A model generated the notes under the pieces. That model saw only the letters and a program-made list of their open reading frames with translations, was not told where the DNA came from and did no database searches. DNA of 64,000 nucleotides from Periplaneta americana (Eukaryota; Arthropoda; Insecta; Blattodea; Blattidae): assembly GCF_040183065.1 (NCBI RefSeq), contig NC_091126.1, forward strand, positions 144,920,204 to 144,984,203, in the 5' to 3' direction. Position numbers and translations under genes: made by a program. Of this stretch, positions 52,715 to 64,000 are shown one piece after another. The stretch's first letter is position 1. Each line of letters begins with the position of its first letter.

Positions 52715-53395
52715 CATGTGCAAGGTCACTCATGTAGTCGCAATTCGAAAGGACAGGGAACCTTCCAAATTGCAGATTCAGAATTCACGGCGTCTCTCCT
52801 GGCGGTCTTCACTTGCCTTGTCATCGAACAACAGACGACAGAGTCTTCTTGACTCTTCCTGCACTGCGAAATGACACAGTTGATTTCAATGTGCAGATTT
52901 ACACCAGCCATCTCCTCGTCCCGTCCCGTGATCACTTGATCACATTTCCGTCCCCCTCGCGTATGTGGTACCTAAGAGGTTACGTCCATTTTCGGTTTTC
53001 CCCTTCCAAATTTTCTAGAGCTCCTTCAGAGCAGCGTAACCGGGAGTGAGACTAGTGGCCAACAGGCTTGGAGCTCACATATTTAGTTTCGTATAGCCCC
53101 CAACCCCTTGCAAGGACGCGTTTGCGTACCTTTTAAATTTGTCCTCCCAATTCTCCTCTTCGATTTTTCGAGGTGTGACAATGAAATTGATCGGATAGCA
53201 GAGTACCGACTTTGTAATAAAATGAAGCTGACACAATATAAAATTTAACTTACTGTGAAACATATTGAAAAGGATGTTTTGACAGTTCTGCAGTGCAGAT
53301 GTTAAATATTCTGCATTGTCGGTGAAAAATTAGAGAAGGAAAAACGATTATGGATTAAAAATACTTAAATCTAAACATTTTTTTTCCCCCAAAAA
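52715..53395. other. no gene recognised
   Basis: A moderately GC-rich block (52780-53050) with no recognised protein on either strand. No splice-flanked exon that I can support. Confidence 0.4.
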
Positions 53396-53404
53396 GTTCA
53401 AGGG

Positions 53405-53600
53405 GTGGTTCTGTGCCCGAGATTGCGGGTTCGATTCAGGTCCAGGTCGATGACATTTAAGTTTGCTTAAATGCGATAGGCTCATATCAGTAGATTTACT
53501 GGCATCAAAAGAATTCCTGCGGGACAAAATTCCGGCACACCAGCGACGCTGATATATCCTCGGCAGTTGCGAAGTCGTTAAATAAAATATAATTTACAAT
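53405..53600 (+). mobile_element. SINE family E copy, plus strand
   Basis: B box TGCGGGTTCGATTCAGGTCC, then CATTTAAGTTTGCTTAAATG, ATTCCGGCACACCAGCGACG and the 3' end GTCGTTAAATAAAATATAA. Confidence 0.85.
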
Positions 53601-54019
53601 GTTTTGTGCGTTCGCACCTGTACCCAATACCTATGAAATGCCAAATGTTTATAGGCTATAATGGTAGCAATTACCAAAATTCCACGTTATTTTCATGTAC
53701 TGGTATGCATAATAATTTGTCCTTGCGCACCTGTAACTAATACCCTAGATTGTATATGTAACAGATTCATCATCCCTATTTTAAAATCGGCAGCACTTTG
53801 AAGAGAACAACCGCCAGGATCGCCACCCGTCCGCCTGAAACGAACACAAGATGGCAGTAGAGTCGCTAATGCAATTCAATTTTTTTTTATTTGAGTTTTA
53901 AGATTTTTTTTATTAGTACCGGTACCAAGTCTCTTGGACCCTTGCCTTTTAGAAAAATATGATTATACAAACTGAAATATAAATAGGTTATATTAAAGAA
54001 AATTGATTAATAAGACCGT
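53601..54019. other. no gene recognised
   Basis: AT-rich sequence with T-runs. Nothing recognisable. Confidence 0.4.
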
Positions 54020-54225
54020 CAAAGACGGAGGTATATCACGATAGGTAGCGAAAATCTGGTTTCGCAAACCAGCTATAACAGCTGGGGAGATCATCGTGCT
54101 AACCACACGATACCTCCATTCTGGCTGGATGATCGTCCACCTCTGCTTCGGCATGTGGACGTGAGGCTGGCAGCCGGCTGGTCGGTCTTGGCCTTTCATG
54201 GGCTGTAGCGCCATGGATTTACTTT
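54020..54225 (+). mobile_element. SINE family D copy, 3' part
   Basis: Contains ATCATCGTGCTAACCACACG, CCACCTCTGCTTCGGCATGT and GGGCTGTAGCGCCATGGATT, the reverse orientation of the copy at 16127-16475. The tRNA-like head is missing. Confidence 0.75.
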
Positions 54226-54252
54226 ACTTTACTATAATCTATGGTTGGTTAT

Positions 54253-55228
54253 ATCACAGTCTACTATATACAGTCGCGAAGCTTGAGGTGATTTTTTGCA
54301 AATCTCGTGATAAAGCGCTCCAAGCGGTTAGCAACTAGAAACAACAGACTGTCCACGGTCGACTTTGGACTGTGTCGTATTTCCATCGAGTGCTAGCTCG
54401 TTGCGTATTTCTCATTGATGCTAGTGAAATGTTCGTTATTGGTTGTAATGAAAATGTTAATGGCTAAAATACAATAATTGGAATAATAATATTTTACTAG
54501 TGACGTAGATAAATTAAGTTTGTTTTAATGAATTTTATTGATCACGTTTTATTTTCAATTCTGGTGGGATTATTATTGCTTAGGCCTACTTTTTTTTTTC
54601 AAAGGATATGTTTTTAATTATAGCTGTTAATTTTGTTGTTATTTTTATTTGTTACTTTACTAGAGATGTAGAAAAGGTCTGTTACAATAAAATTTATTGA
54701 TCACGTTTTATTTCCAATTCTGGTGTGATTATTATTGCTTAATCTCATCCCACTTTGTTAACTACGTAAGCCTACACTACAAGTACCGGTACACGTAAGT
54801 TACTCCATTAATTCATATTTCCATTATTATTGTTGTAAAGGGAAATGCAAATTAATATTTATTGGTTTCATAGTTAATTATCGCTATAATCTTGAATGAG
54901 TGAAGCGATTATAGTAAATTTCAGTTCGTTTTGCACAAACAAAAATAATATTAACCTATTTCTTGCAGGTATCTTCGAGTTTATGGCGGAATTTAATAAA
55001 CTTCACTAGAATAATAAATTAACTTTATGCATTTAATATTTCAATAATGGAAGGAACGTGTTAATTTTTCCAAAAGAACACAACGAAAGTGTAACATATT
55101 TTGTCGTCTACTAGGAGAGAGATCTGCGATGATGAGGCGATAGTAGCGATCCTAGTGGTGGGCAACTACCCATGTTTGCATTTTTACTACATATTGAGCT
55201 TCGCGACTGTATATAGTAGACTGTGGTT
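54253..55228. mobile_element. long member of MITE family A
   Basis: Ends TCACAGTCTACTATATACAG and CTGTATATAGTAGACTGTGG, with interior TIR extension CGCGAAGCTTGAG against GAGCTTCGCG. At about 975 bp it is five times longer than the short copies. The interior is AT-rich and holds an imperfect repeat of TTATTGATCACGTTTTATTT near 54536 and 54693. No ORF. Confidence 0.8.
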
Positions 55229-55800
55229 ATATTTTATATTTTCTTGATGTGGAACACAAGTGGCCGTGAGTATGGTAAGTTTGTTGTGATGATAGGCGCA
55301 GAATTCACATGTCAGTTGTTGCTGATGGAATTTACTCTGTATAATATGATTTCGTTTTAGGGTGTGTTACACCTTAGGCTGTTATTTAATTTATACATTC
55401 TTATTGTTATTGAATTGTGTGATTTGATATCGCTATATATGATACATATATTATATATATGCAGCCTGGAGCATTAAATTCGGTAAGTTGTAAGGACCAA
55501 GTAATTTTGATTTAGGTTATGAATGTGATTTTCATGCAAATTGCTGAACATCATTAAGACTTGTGGTATTGGGATGTATTTTTTCTCCTATTGCTTTACC
55601 TGCAAGCCGTTATTAAGCTTTTATTGTGCTTTTACTTAGTTAAATTAGCAGAATTACTAGGAACTAAGTCATTTCGGTAATTCGTTGAAAACTTTTGGCA
55701 GTATGATGGACATCAATGAAATCATCGAGGATCAGTGACAAGTTATGTTGGGTTTGTTGAGGTTTTTGGTTTGGCTTGCATAGCATACGTTTTGGGTAGG
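55229..55800. other. no gene recognised
   Basis: AT-rich sequence with no recognised gene or repeat. Confidence 0.4.
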
Positions 55801-55804
55801 TTTA

Positions 55805-56115
55805 GACTGAGCGGGCTAGCGGCGTGGTAGAGGGCTGGCCTTGCATTCGGGAGGTCCGGGGTTCGATTCCAGGGGCCCGCAATCCTAACAAGTTTTTCAT
55901 GGTTTCCTCAGTTATTTCCAGGAAAATGCCGGGATTGTACCTCTTGAAAGTCCGGCCATGGACGGCGATCCTTCCCTTAATCCTTTCATATGTGTGAGTG
56001 AATGCTGTGTAATGTCTTAAATGTTTGTGTTGTATCGGAGGTGGCCCTGGCATTGAGCTGATCCCTCATCCGGGGAGGCTTTCCATGTCCTCGTGTGGTC
56101 AAAAAAGTATGTATG
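55805..56115 (+). mobile_element. tRNA-derived SINE, family F
   Basis: Well-formed tRNA-like head: GGCGTGGTAGAGGGCTGGCC, TTGCATTCGGGAGGTCCGG and B box GGGGTTCGATTCCAGG. It is followed by a body ending TTTCCATGTCCTCGTGTGGT and a short ATGT repeat. Confidence 0.85.
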
Positions 56116-56484
56116 TGATCCAATAGATTAATTCCTTTCCCGACAGGTCGCGGGCCTGTAAGGCCCGTGTGGCGTGAGTCGTATAAATGAACCTAAAAGG
56201 GAGAGGTTAAGCTAAGGTAAAGAAAGAAAGAAGGGTAGGCATAGGTCCTACTAGAAACGTGAACAAACCAAACCTAACCTGTTACTGATCCTCGATGTTT
56301 TCATTGATGTCCGTCATACTGATCAACGTTTTCTACCGAATTACCGTTATTTCAAATAGACCTAGGCCCTACTAATTCTTGTCATTAAGACTTGTAATAA
56401 TGGGCTTTAATTTTTTTTGAGTAATGTTCACCAAGGAGGTAATTAATCATGGCTATTGCTAAATCGAGTGAGATAGTTATTATG

Positions 56485-56715
56485 TGAATCAGACTGTTGT
56501 TGTTTAGTCAACTGTCCGAAGATAGATCTGAACCTCACAAGTGATGCAAACAAGACACCACTTATGAGGCAACTAGGCCAGGATTTAATGGGTTAGGATG
56601 GCCAGTTTCTTCCCCTCCTCCATTGCATACATCACCGATTATAGCTACTTATTGCACTAATCAGACTTCAGATGTATATAAACAATTGTTCTTCCTCTGA
56701 CGCATATCAAGTCAG
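56485..56715 (-). repeat. dispersed repeat G, minus orientation
   Basis: GTTTAGTCAACTGTCCGAAG, CCTCCATTGCATACATCACC and CAGACTTCAGATGTATATAA. The reverse-complement copy is at 58985-60025, where it is interrupted. Confidence 0.75.
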
Positions 56716-56744
56716 ATGTACTACCTAATAATATATAATTATAA

Positions 56745-56968
56745 ATTACGGTTTATTTAACGACGCTCGCAACTGCCGAGGTTATATCAGCATCGCCAGT
56801 GTTCCAGAATTTTGTCCCACAGGAGTTCTTTTACATGCCACTAAATCTAGTGACATGAGCCTGTCGCATTTAAGCACACTTAATTGTCATCGACCTGGGC
56901 AGGGGTCGAACCCACAACCTCGGCACAGAAAGCCAGCGCTATCCCAACTGCGCCACCCAGGGCGACGA
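56745..56968 (-). mobile_element. SINE family E copy
   Basis: CGACGCTCGCAACTGCCGAG, AATTTTGTCCCACAGGAGTT and ACTTAATTGTCATCGACCTG, with the tRNA-like head on the minus strand ending near 56965. Confidence 0.88.
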
Positions 56969-57339
56969 TATATATATATCAGCCAGAACCTCAATCAGAG
57001 GCATGAATCAAATTATATGCAACTTTTTTCATGTACCCAACATTACAAAGACAGTTTGACAGTGAGAAGTAATGGATAAGTGCATACAAATTGTAACGGA
57101 AAATGGGTCGAATTGTTACAAGCTAATTTAATAGCTGTAATTATTATTTACCAGTTTGCTGGGTACTCATTTTCTCTGAATTCAATGGAATAGAAGTCTG
57201 CGGAATATTAAAAAGCAAAATATTTTTCATTATTTGCTTAAAGGCACAGTGGTTTACCGTGTTTGGGACATATTGTTGGTAGTGTCTGATCATGGCGATC
57301 ATCTTGCACTGTGTTTTATCATCTACCGGTATGTATTTC

Positions 57340-57632
57340 CGTAAATATTTGGAGTTACAGTTTAGGCTAAGTTACATGAAACCAAGGAATGTGACAAGGT
57401 TAGATGGGTTTAGATGGGGGCATAGCTAAGTGACAAGAGATCAAGAACTGTGACAGGGTTAGAATGGGGGCTACGTAAGTAATTAACATGAGGCCAAGAA
57501 ATTTGACAAGTTTAGAGTGGGTTAGGTTAGGGAATAGCTAAGTGACATGAAGCCAAGTGATGCAACAAGGTTGAGTGGGTTAGGTGAGGTGATAGATAAG
57601 TGACAGGAAACAGATGACTGTGACAAGGCTAT
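57340..57632. repeat. diverged ~60-bp tandem repeat, about five copies
   Basis: Each unit resembles TAAGTGACATGAAGCCAAG, TGTGACAAGGTTAGA and GGGTTAGG..GGG..ATAGC. Copies are 57-62 bp apart and about 75-85 percent alike by eye. Not coding. Confidence 0.75.
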
Positions 57633-57675
57633 TCACAGATGTCGCTACTGTCTTCCCACATCTGGGCACAGTTAT

Positions 57676-57860
57676 ATCACAGTCTAGTATATACAGTCAC
57701 GGAGCTTGAGTTGTGAGGGTTCTAGGAACAATAGACTGTGCCGATACTATTTCGCATTGTTTGTAATGAGGCGATATTAGCGATCCTAGTGGTTAGCAAC
57801 TATCTATGGATGCATATTTACTACGTATTGAGTTTGTGACTGTGTATACTAGACTGTGGT
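57676..57860. mobile_element. MITE family A, copy 4
   Basis: Ends TCACAGTCTAGTATATACAG and CTAGACTGTGGT. The interior matches copies at 2181 and 9915 but in reverse order, so the insertion is in the opposite orientation. Confidence 0.85.
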
Positions 57861-57869
57861 TATACTGCT

Positions 57870-58980
57870 AAAGTAAACAAACCTATCTTACTATTACTCA
57901 CTTCCTCTTGTACCTTACCAGTGTAGAGACTTTCCAAGGGAATACCACTGGATTCTATCCAAAACTTACTTTCATGCTTGTCCCCAGTTCACTTCACGGT
58001 CATGGAGAGAGGTTTATAAGTTACTCTTCTTCTTCCTCGGGATGTAAACAAATACCACCGAATTAAATTTATAGAATAAATGATCTGGAGGTCACTCATG
58101 ACACAAGGGTGCCTCGTGTCTATTTACCTGTTCATAGAAAGAAATCTAACCTTACTCCATTACTGTCGTGCTCTGAAGTCTAAATAAGTCACATGGAATT
58201 ATCTTAAGGAACTTCACATCCCTTTTAATTATGTAATGTCTATTCTTATAAATATTATCAAGGATTCTCTTCATATATTACATCATCTCTATTTCAATTA
58301 ATTCGCTTATATTTCCCTTCAACAATTAACTTTCTTTTTTCTTTAATGTTTCAAATATCACATTATATTGTACATGTTTATTGTATTCAAGACCCTTGTG
58401 GTCACTCAAATTCTTTGAGCTGATGTCTTTAACGAAATATAGGCCTATGTTAGGTTCATTCCACAATCATGTTCGTGACAAGCATACATCTATATGCAGG
58501 TACAATATGGAATTTGTTTAAAAAATATGGAAATAGAGGCAGAACCATATTTTATTAAAGTACATAAATTACAAGATTTTTACAATAAATATTAACGTAG
58601 GATACATATTACACTTAGTTTCTAATAATGCTATTTTTTTTATGATCATATATGTGACAAAAAATAGAAGTAACGGTTGGCATACATTCTTTATTCTTAA
58701 AAATTCTGTGAATTTTATTACACACATACTGTGGATTTTCTCTTATATTAGTGAAGGATTAACAACACACATCACTAAACAAAATTAAATAATTATAGGC
58801 CTATATTATAATTGTGTAATGCAATAAAGTTGTCTGTCATATTTGTGACAGGTGATCACGTATGTGACATTGTACAGCATTAGATAACTGAGTGTGAAAA
58901 TACTACAGTTCCACGATTATTAATTATGGTGGTGTTAGTGTTTGGGTGATATCATCCAGTTTATCTCTGGCTGATATGTA
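57870..58980. other. no gene recognised
   Basis: AT-rich sequence; no recognised coding region, RNA gene or repeat. Confidence 0.4.
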
Positions 58981-58984
58981 CATT

Positions 58985-60025
58985 TATTATTATCAGGCAG
59001 TACATCTCACTTGATGATATGTGTCAGAGAAAGAACAATTATTATTGTTTGTATACATCTGAAGTCTGATTAGTGTGATACAGTAGAATTCCTCATATCC
59101 GGGAACTGTGGGACAAAGCCAGTGCCGGATAACTGCTTTTTCCAGATAATTGGAAAATATGTTTATAAGTTATGTAAAGACATACTGTACTGCACAAACT
59201 TTTTTTCCTTGTTGAAATTTAGTAATTATCATGTAGAAAAATGAAAATAAATTTTTGAAATACGTACAATGTTTATTTTTAGTACTGAATACTACCTACA
59301 TTCATCAGTTCATAATTTATTGTAATGCATAATAGTGTAAAAAATACTGAACGTTTTCGTAATCTTATGACAATTTTAAATAGCGGCCATGTGACGTGAA
59401 GAGCAGTGTAACCAACATCGCAACTATGAAGATGAAGTAGCGGTCGATGATTTGAACCTCTTTAACATATCTCTAATGTCTTATTGTTTGTATATATTAT
59501 CTATCACTCGAATGAAACTTTTACGCACCGTAGGAACAGAGAATTTCACACTTTCCTATTTAGACTCTTCCAACACCCCTTTGAACGGGTGAGTTCAAGT
59601 GGTAAATTTAAAGATATCGTCTCTGTGAATTGTTTGCAAGGCGCAAGTGACAGCTTACCAATCTCCAGGGACATAACGGGGTTTTCTCTCTATGTTTTCA
59701 CATGTGAACAATGTAAAGAGTAAACATTATGCAGCATGTGCAATCCACGAAAACCACTCACATCTTCGCCCGACTCTTCCCTTTTGCATGAATGACTTTT
59801 TTTTGGCGTAGTCAAAAGTGCCGTTGTTTTGGTATTGCCGGTTACTTGGGTGCCGAATAAGAGAGATTTTACTGTATGTTGGTATCCAGTGATGTATGCA
59901 ATGGAGGGGGAAAGGAACTGGCCACCCTACCCAATTATCTTCTGGCTTAGTTGTCACATGAGTGATGCCTTATTGGTGTCCCTTATGAGGTTCAAACCTG
60001 TCTTCAGGCAGTTCACTAAGAAAAA
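58985..60025 (+). repeat. dispersed repeat G, split by a pogo-like element
   Basis: The 5' part (58985-59080, TCTGAAGTCTGATTAGTGTG) and 3' part (59875-60025, CAGTGATGTATGCAATGGAG, GGTTCAAACCTGTCTTCAGG) are contiguous in the reversed copy at 56485-56715. The pogo-like insertion at 59081-59874 separates them. Confidence 0.75.
59081..59874. mobile_element. pogo/Tigger-like MITE
   Basis: Ends CAGTAGAATTCCTCATATCC and GAATAAGAGAGATTTTACTG with TA at 59079-59080 and 59875-59876. Subterminal GCCGGATAACTG matches the inverse of GGTTACTTGGGTGCCG loosely. No transposase. Confidence 0.75.
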
Positions 60026-60490
60026 GGAAACAAACATCCAGTTTTATGGTAGCTATATCATCTGGATGTATATAGTTAAGTTCAGACTGTTTCTTAAAGA
60101 GAACTACTCAGATAGGTCTATTAGAATTGTCCACAGAAGATGCTTGTGCAACAAATGGCTTCCACGCTTTCTTACCAAAAACATTCACAAGTAAAGATGT
60201 GCCAGGTGACATTTTAGAACTCTGTTCTGTAGTAGATGATGATGGCAGTGTATTATCTGTATCATATGCATTGCCCTCACAATCACAGCATGACTCCTTA
60301 TTCTCAGGAACATATATGTGCATGTAATAATGGAGTGTTCAATGACTGCTGACTGCTAAATAGATACGGCCTGTACATGAATTATTGGTACATTTGCTAA
60401 CATATGCCTTCTTAATAGTTGAAACTTCTTTAGCCGGATTCCATTCAATCTGGACTTCATCTATATCTTCCTACATCATCAGAATTACAG
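60005..60490 (-). pseudogene. unidentified transposon-type protein remnant
   Basis: Minus-strand pieces KVYYLAAVAAKVVPNVSVIL, IDEVQIEWNPAKEVSTIKKA, NTLPSSSTTEQSSKMSPGTS, LLVNVFGKKAWKPFVAQASS, then in other frames KKQSELNYIHPDDIATIK. The pattern (G..LLV...GKK....FVAQ, then P.D.A.I) resembles C-terminal domains found on some insect transposon proteins. I cannot name it. Stops and frameshifts are present. Confidence 0.4.
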
Positions 60491-60499
60491 ACACATTAG

Positions 60500-62320
60500 G
60501 AACCACTTTCGCAGCTACTGCAGCCAAGTAGTAAACTTGGTCATTCCATGTCAAACCAACCAGTCACTCAACCTGACCACCTCAGAGATTTTTATGAAAA
60601 TTTCAAAAATCATTCTCCCTAAATGTCTAAATTAAAATATATTTATAGAAAAATTGTATCTTATTAGGTTTTGTTGTAATTCATTTTTAAATTCAGCAAA
60701 AAACCACGTTTTTTTCGTTTACAGTAACGCCAGCATATAGGTAATTAAGTATGGACACTTCATGTCGGTACCTTTGATATAGTCGGACTGATTTCAATGA
60801 TCTTCAAGCCAGCTAGAGCATGAGATTCTGTTTTCTCCCTAGAGTTGGCGCTGACATCACACCAGCTAGCAGTCGACACAGCGGAAATATAACACATATA
60901 ATTAATACATCTAGGTACATTATGTACTCAAATAAGATAAATTGGATCCATAAAATAATAAATCCGTCATTAACTGTAATGTCTAGACTCTAGAGTTCCT
61001 TTATAATGAAAGTTGAGACGTTGACCCTAACAACAATTAAAATATGTAATGATTTGATAGCACTGAAAATGGAAAAACAAAACTCTTATGAGAAGTAAAA
61101 CCATATACATATATTATATTATATACAAATATTAAACGAATTCGATACTTAATTTTATAATGTATTATATTATTTTATAATATAATTTATTATATCTGAA
61201 ATATAAAAAATTATTATTACAACTAGTTTGTCACTGAGAAATAAGGAAAAACTGTTAACTTGAATTTATTTGAAGCAAAGCGTTACTGTATTATGCAATA
61301 AGATAGGCGATGTTTGGATCCTGTGTCTCAACTCTATACTCAATTATTATCTTAGCGTATACTCGATTACACTAACCTCTAGCGCTTGAAAGTGGAACTA
61401 AACACCAGCGCACAGAGAAACAAAACACAGGCAAATTCGCTCAGTGTCCATTCTTTATAATCCCTATTCACTGGTAACCCTTTCAATCTTGGATAATTCT
61501 GATTCTGTAAGTCCTACAGAGTTGTTTTACACGTCATTTTAAGAGGAATTTCACTAGCTTCAATTTGATGTGCAAGTTGACTATCTTTATTAAAATTAAA
61601 ATAAAATTTAAGCTAGATCAAAAAACGTTTTTCAAATAATTTTTGAAATCCTGCAACTTGGCATGTAGTTTTAAAATTGAATTAAAGTTCTCCGCAATAG
61701 ACAGTTTCAAAATAACCTGTATTCAGATTTCACTTACATCAATTCAAAAGCTAATGTAGTTCCTAATAGATTTGGTGTTCATGCCTTAAAGATATTTTGT
61801 AAGGCAGCCACCATGCTTGGGAGAACTCTAAAATAAAAAATGCTGAACTAATCTTAAAATGAGGCCTGTTCCATTAGTTTTAAGTTGGTGAGGATAGTAA
61901 TTGATTCAATGTGCATTCAGTAGTTTATTACAATTGATCAATCTGTTACTGCACTTACGCTACATTTTACATTAACAGAATAGCATTGGCTTTATGAGTT
62001 TTGGGTGGGAATATTAAAATTAAATAGTATTTTCTATCCTTACAGTGTCTTTCCATTACTCATTCTCTTTTTTCCATCAGATTCTCATTTTACCATTTAA
62101 ATTATATTTATGAATTATACCTAACCTATAGATGTTAAATTAGAGACTTCTATTACCACATCTCTATGTATCCACTAATGCAAATTAATTTTATTAATAA
62201 ACATCTCTATGTATAAACGTCTTTAAGAACTTGACATTTATAATCTTAGAGATAGTGTAGGCTATATACCCCAGTTTGTGAAAATAGCATATAGGCCTAC
62301 TCCTGAGGTAAAATTTCAGT
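60500..62320. other. no gene recognised
   Basis: AT-rich sequence with no recognised gene or repeat family. A run of ATAT-rich sequence lies at about 61100-61210. Confidence 0.4.
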
Positions 62321-62325
62321 ATATA

Positions 62326-62550
62326 CCGTAAACTGGGGTAAAGAGGATCACATGTGGTAAAGTGGATCATATGTGTATTGTTAGATAAGTCAGCGCCACA
62401 TGGATCACACATGCAAAGAAAACTATTTTTAGTGGCATTTATAGAAGAAAGGTTTTCTTTGCATGTGTGATCCATGTGGCGCTGACTTATCTAAGCAATA
62501 CACATATGATCCACTTTACCACATGTGATCCTCTTTACCCCAGTTTACGG
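62326..62550. mobile_element. 225-bp near-perfect hairpin element
   Basis: CCGTAAACTGGGGTAAAGAG... at the left pairs over about 98 bp with its reverse complement at the right, around a loop of about 28 bp (62431-62457). TA occurs at both edges. Within each arm GATCACATGTGG/GATCATATGTG and GATCACACATGC form further internal repeats. Non-coding fold-back MITE. Confidence 0.92.
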
Positions 62551-62559
62551 TACTGTAGA

Positions 62560-63110
62560 TGAAATTAATTCCTTAATATATTAATGAAAATAAATTAAGA
62601 CAGCTGAAGTATTATTTCACTTTTTTATAGATACGTAAAACAATATCTTAATTTTCACTTTTTTTCGTTGGAATGGAGAAAGATATTCTAAATTTCAAGA
62701 GGATTGTAGAAACATACGTAACATTAGTGAGGTGTTCTCTGGAACAAGAGTTTACTCAGTGTGTCTACCAGTAGTGAAAATAACCAAGTAACTAATATTG
62801 GCCATTTCCTTGCCTGCTGTAAAATCATCTGATTTCGTCGTGAAATATGCAAACAGATACTGCTCTTAAGCCTTATGTTTAAACTACCAGTATGTGATTA
62901 AGAGAATGTAGTTAAATGTTTTCACAGTGGATTTCCAGACCTTTTCCCAGAAGCCATTCTTCTGAAAAACTTAATTGCTAAATCCTATTTCCCGACTGCC
63001 TTTGCCTGAACCTCAATTTCCCGAAATAAAAATCCCGAAAAAAATATTGACTGCGGTATTTTTTTTATTTGTATTCAGTGGTTGGGTACTTTCGGTGAAC
63101 TGGCGTCTAC
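62560..63110. other. no gene recognised
   Basis: AT-rich sequence; nothing recognisable. Confidence 0.4.
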
Positions 63111-63120
63111 AACGTGAAAT

Positions 63121-63240
63121 CACAGTCTACTATATACAGTCACGAAGCTTGGGATGATTTTTTGCAAATTTCGCGATAGTTGCTAGCCGCTTGGAGTGCT
63201 GTGAGTAATAGGAACAATAGACTCTGCCACAGCCATCGTG
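63121..63240. mobile_element. MITE family A long form, 5' partial copy
   Basis: CACAGTCTACTATATACAGT, then CGAAGCTTGGGATGATTTTT and TTGGAGTGCTGTGAG match the left end of the long element at 54253. No matching right end occurs before the window ends. Confidence 0.75.
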
Positions 63241-64000
63241 ATCTAATACAGGCCGTAAGGCAGACCATGTAACTCGCTTAACCCGATCACGAAGGGCAGC
63301 ATTTCAACCATATAAATTAGTTGGAATGCATAAGCAGTAACATATGTTTCTCTAAAATGTGGTGTAATTCCATTAATAAAATTTAAAACAATGATTATGA
63401 GACACTTCAGACATAATTCACTTGCGAGTTAAGATGTAATATTATTTATGGTGTGAAAATTACGTTGTTCATATGTGTAATACCTGCCTTTATTTCGATT
63501 AAATATTGCGAAATTCTTGTACATTCATTTATGCACGATTCAATAATTTTCAATTGCATCGCACGGATATTTAGATATGTTGAAATTATAGGTTATGTTT
63601 ACTGTACAAGTTGCCCCTTTCTGTCTAAATTTAGTGATCTCCAATGCCTTGCCATTCATATGAAAATTATAGGTTATGTTTACTATATTTAACTTATATT
63701 CCTAAATTCGCAATCATGCATTATAATTAAGCATAATGTCATGTATGATACCCCGGACATTCAATTTGTCTGTATTTTAATACTACAATTGAGTACTGAA
63801 TTATTGTATTTATCTACTACCTAAGAGACGAAATAACACAATTGTACGTACACTAATTTCATAGGGGTGGTATGGTAAATGTTTTGTCTAAAACTAAGAA
63901 AGGTAGATGTGCTAAATTGAAATCACAATATAAATTCTTTTTTGTTAAACCTCAAAATAGCTTCCATTCTAAACTTGAAATGTTGACGCGAACAGATTAT
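63241..64000. other. no gene recognised
   Basis: AT-rich sequence. A 24-bp word ATTATAGGTTATGTTTACT occurs twice (near 63586 and 63666), 80 bp apart. Nothing else is recognised. Confidence 0.45.

Noticed and set aside
52780-53050. GC-richer block as a promoter or first exon of a host gene
   Set aside because: No conserved coding sequence or clear core promoter could be supported.
55805-55880. A tRNA-Ala-like gene
   Set aside because: The tRNA-like part runs straight into a SINE body with a repeat tail, so it is the head of a SINE.

Overview
The window looks like nuclear DNA from a large, repeat-rich insect genome. My best guess is a cockroach or termite (Blattodea, possibly Periplaneta). 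That is an inference from the style of the repeats (several tRNA-derived SINE families, LINEs with GTAA-type tails, piggyBac, hAT, MULE and Penelope-like elements) and from an insect-like FTSJ1 gene. There are no operons, no prokaryotic signals and no CRISPR.

Only one host gene is recognisable. It is a plus-strand FTSJ1/Trm7-type tRNA 2'-O-methyltransferase with five exons at 10859-10928, 15342-15520, 22248-22457, 23615-23736 and 29735-29854. All splice phases agree. The first coding exon, which should carry the start codon and the first catalytic lysine, is not in the window, so the intron before 10859 is at least 10.8 kb long. The introns are packed with transposons.

The rest is layered mobile DNA. 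1-10.8 kb: a TTAA fold-back element, a decayed DDE transposase, LINE 3' ends, SINEs and two related hAT elements with perfect 8-bp target duplications. 10.9-29.9 kb: FTSJ1 with a 5'-truncated LINE, a hairpin MITE, a solo LTR, a MULE remnant, a SINE dimer and, in the last intron, five elements nested inside one another (24591-29404). 30-33 kb: a long-TIR TTAA element holding a deleted mariner, a LINE piece, a hAT MITE and a SINE. 33.9-36.1 kb: a TIR element encoding a DDE transposase, cut by a LINE insertion. 36.2-41.0 kb: a nearly complete piggyBac element with a spliced transposase gene, 19 copies of a 13-residue repeat and two TGA interruptions. 41.2-44.2 kb: a LINE cut by a Tc1/mariner-type element (itself holding a SINE) and by a second copy of the solo LTR. 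44.7-46.8 kb: a Penelope-like element inside another inverted-repeat element. 47.5-64 kb: further decayed transposons, fold-back elements built around tRNA-like sequences, SINEs, a tandem repeat and a 225-bp near-perfect palindrome.

No gene set here forms a host pathway beyond FTSJ1. The interest lies in the insertion history, which can be read directly from target-site duplications, and in a few structures (tRNA-like sequences inside fold-back elements, a minisatellite inside a transposase, and LTRs ending in a tRNA-like T-arm) that deserve checking.
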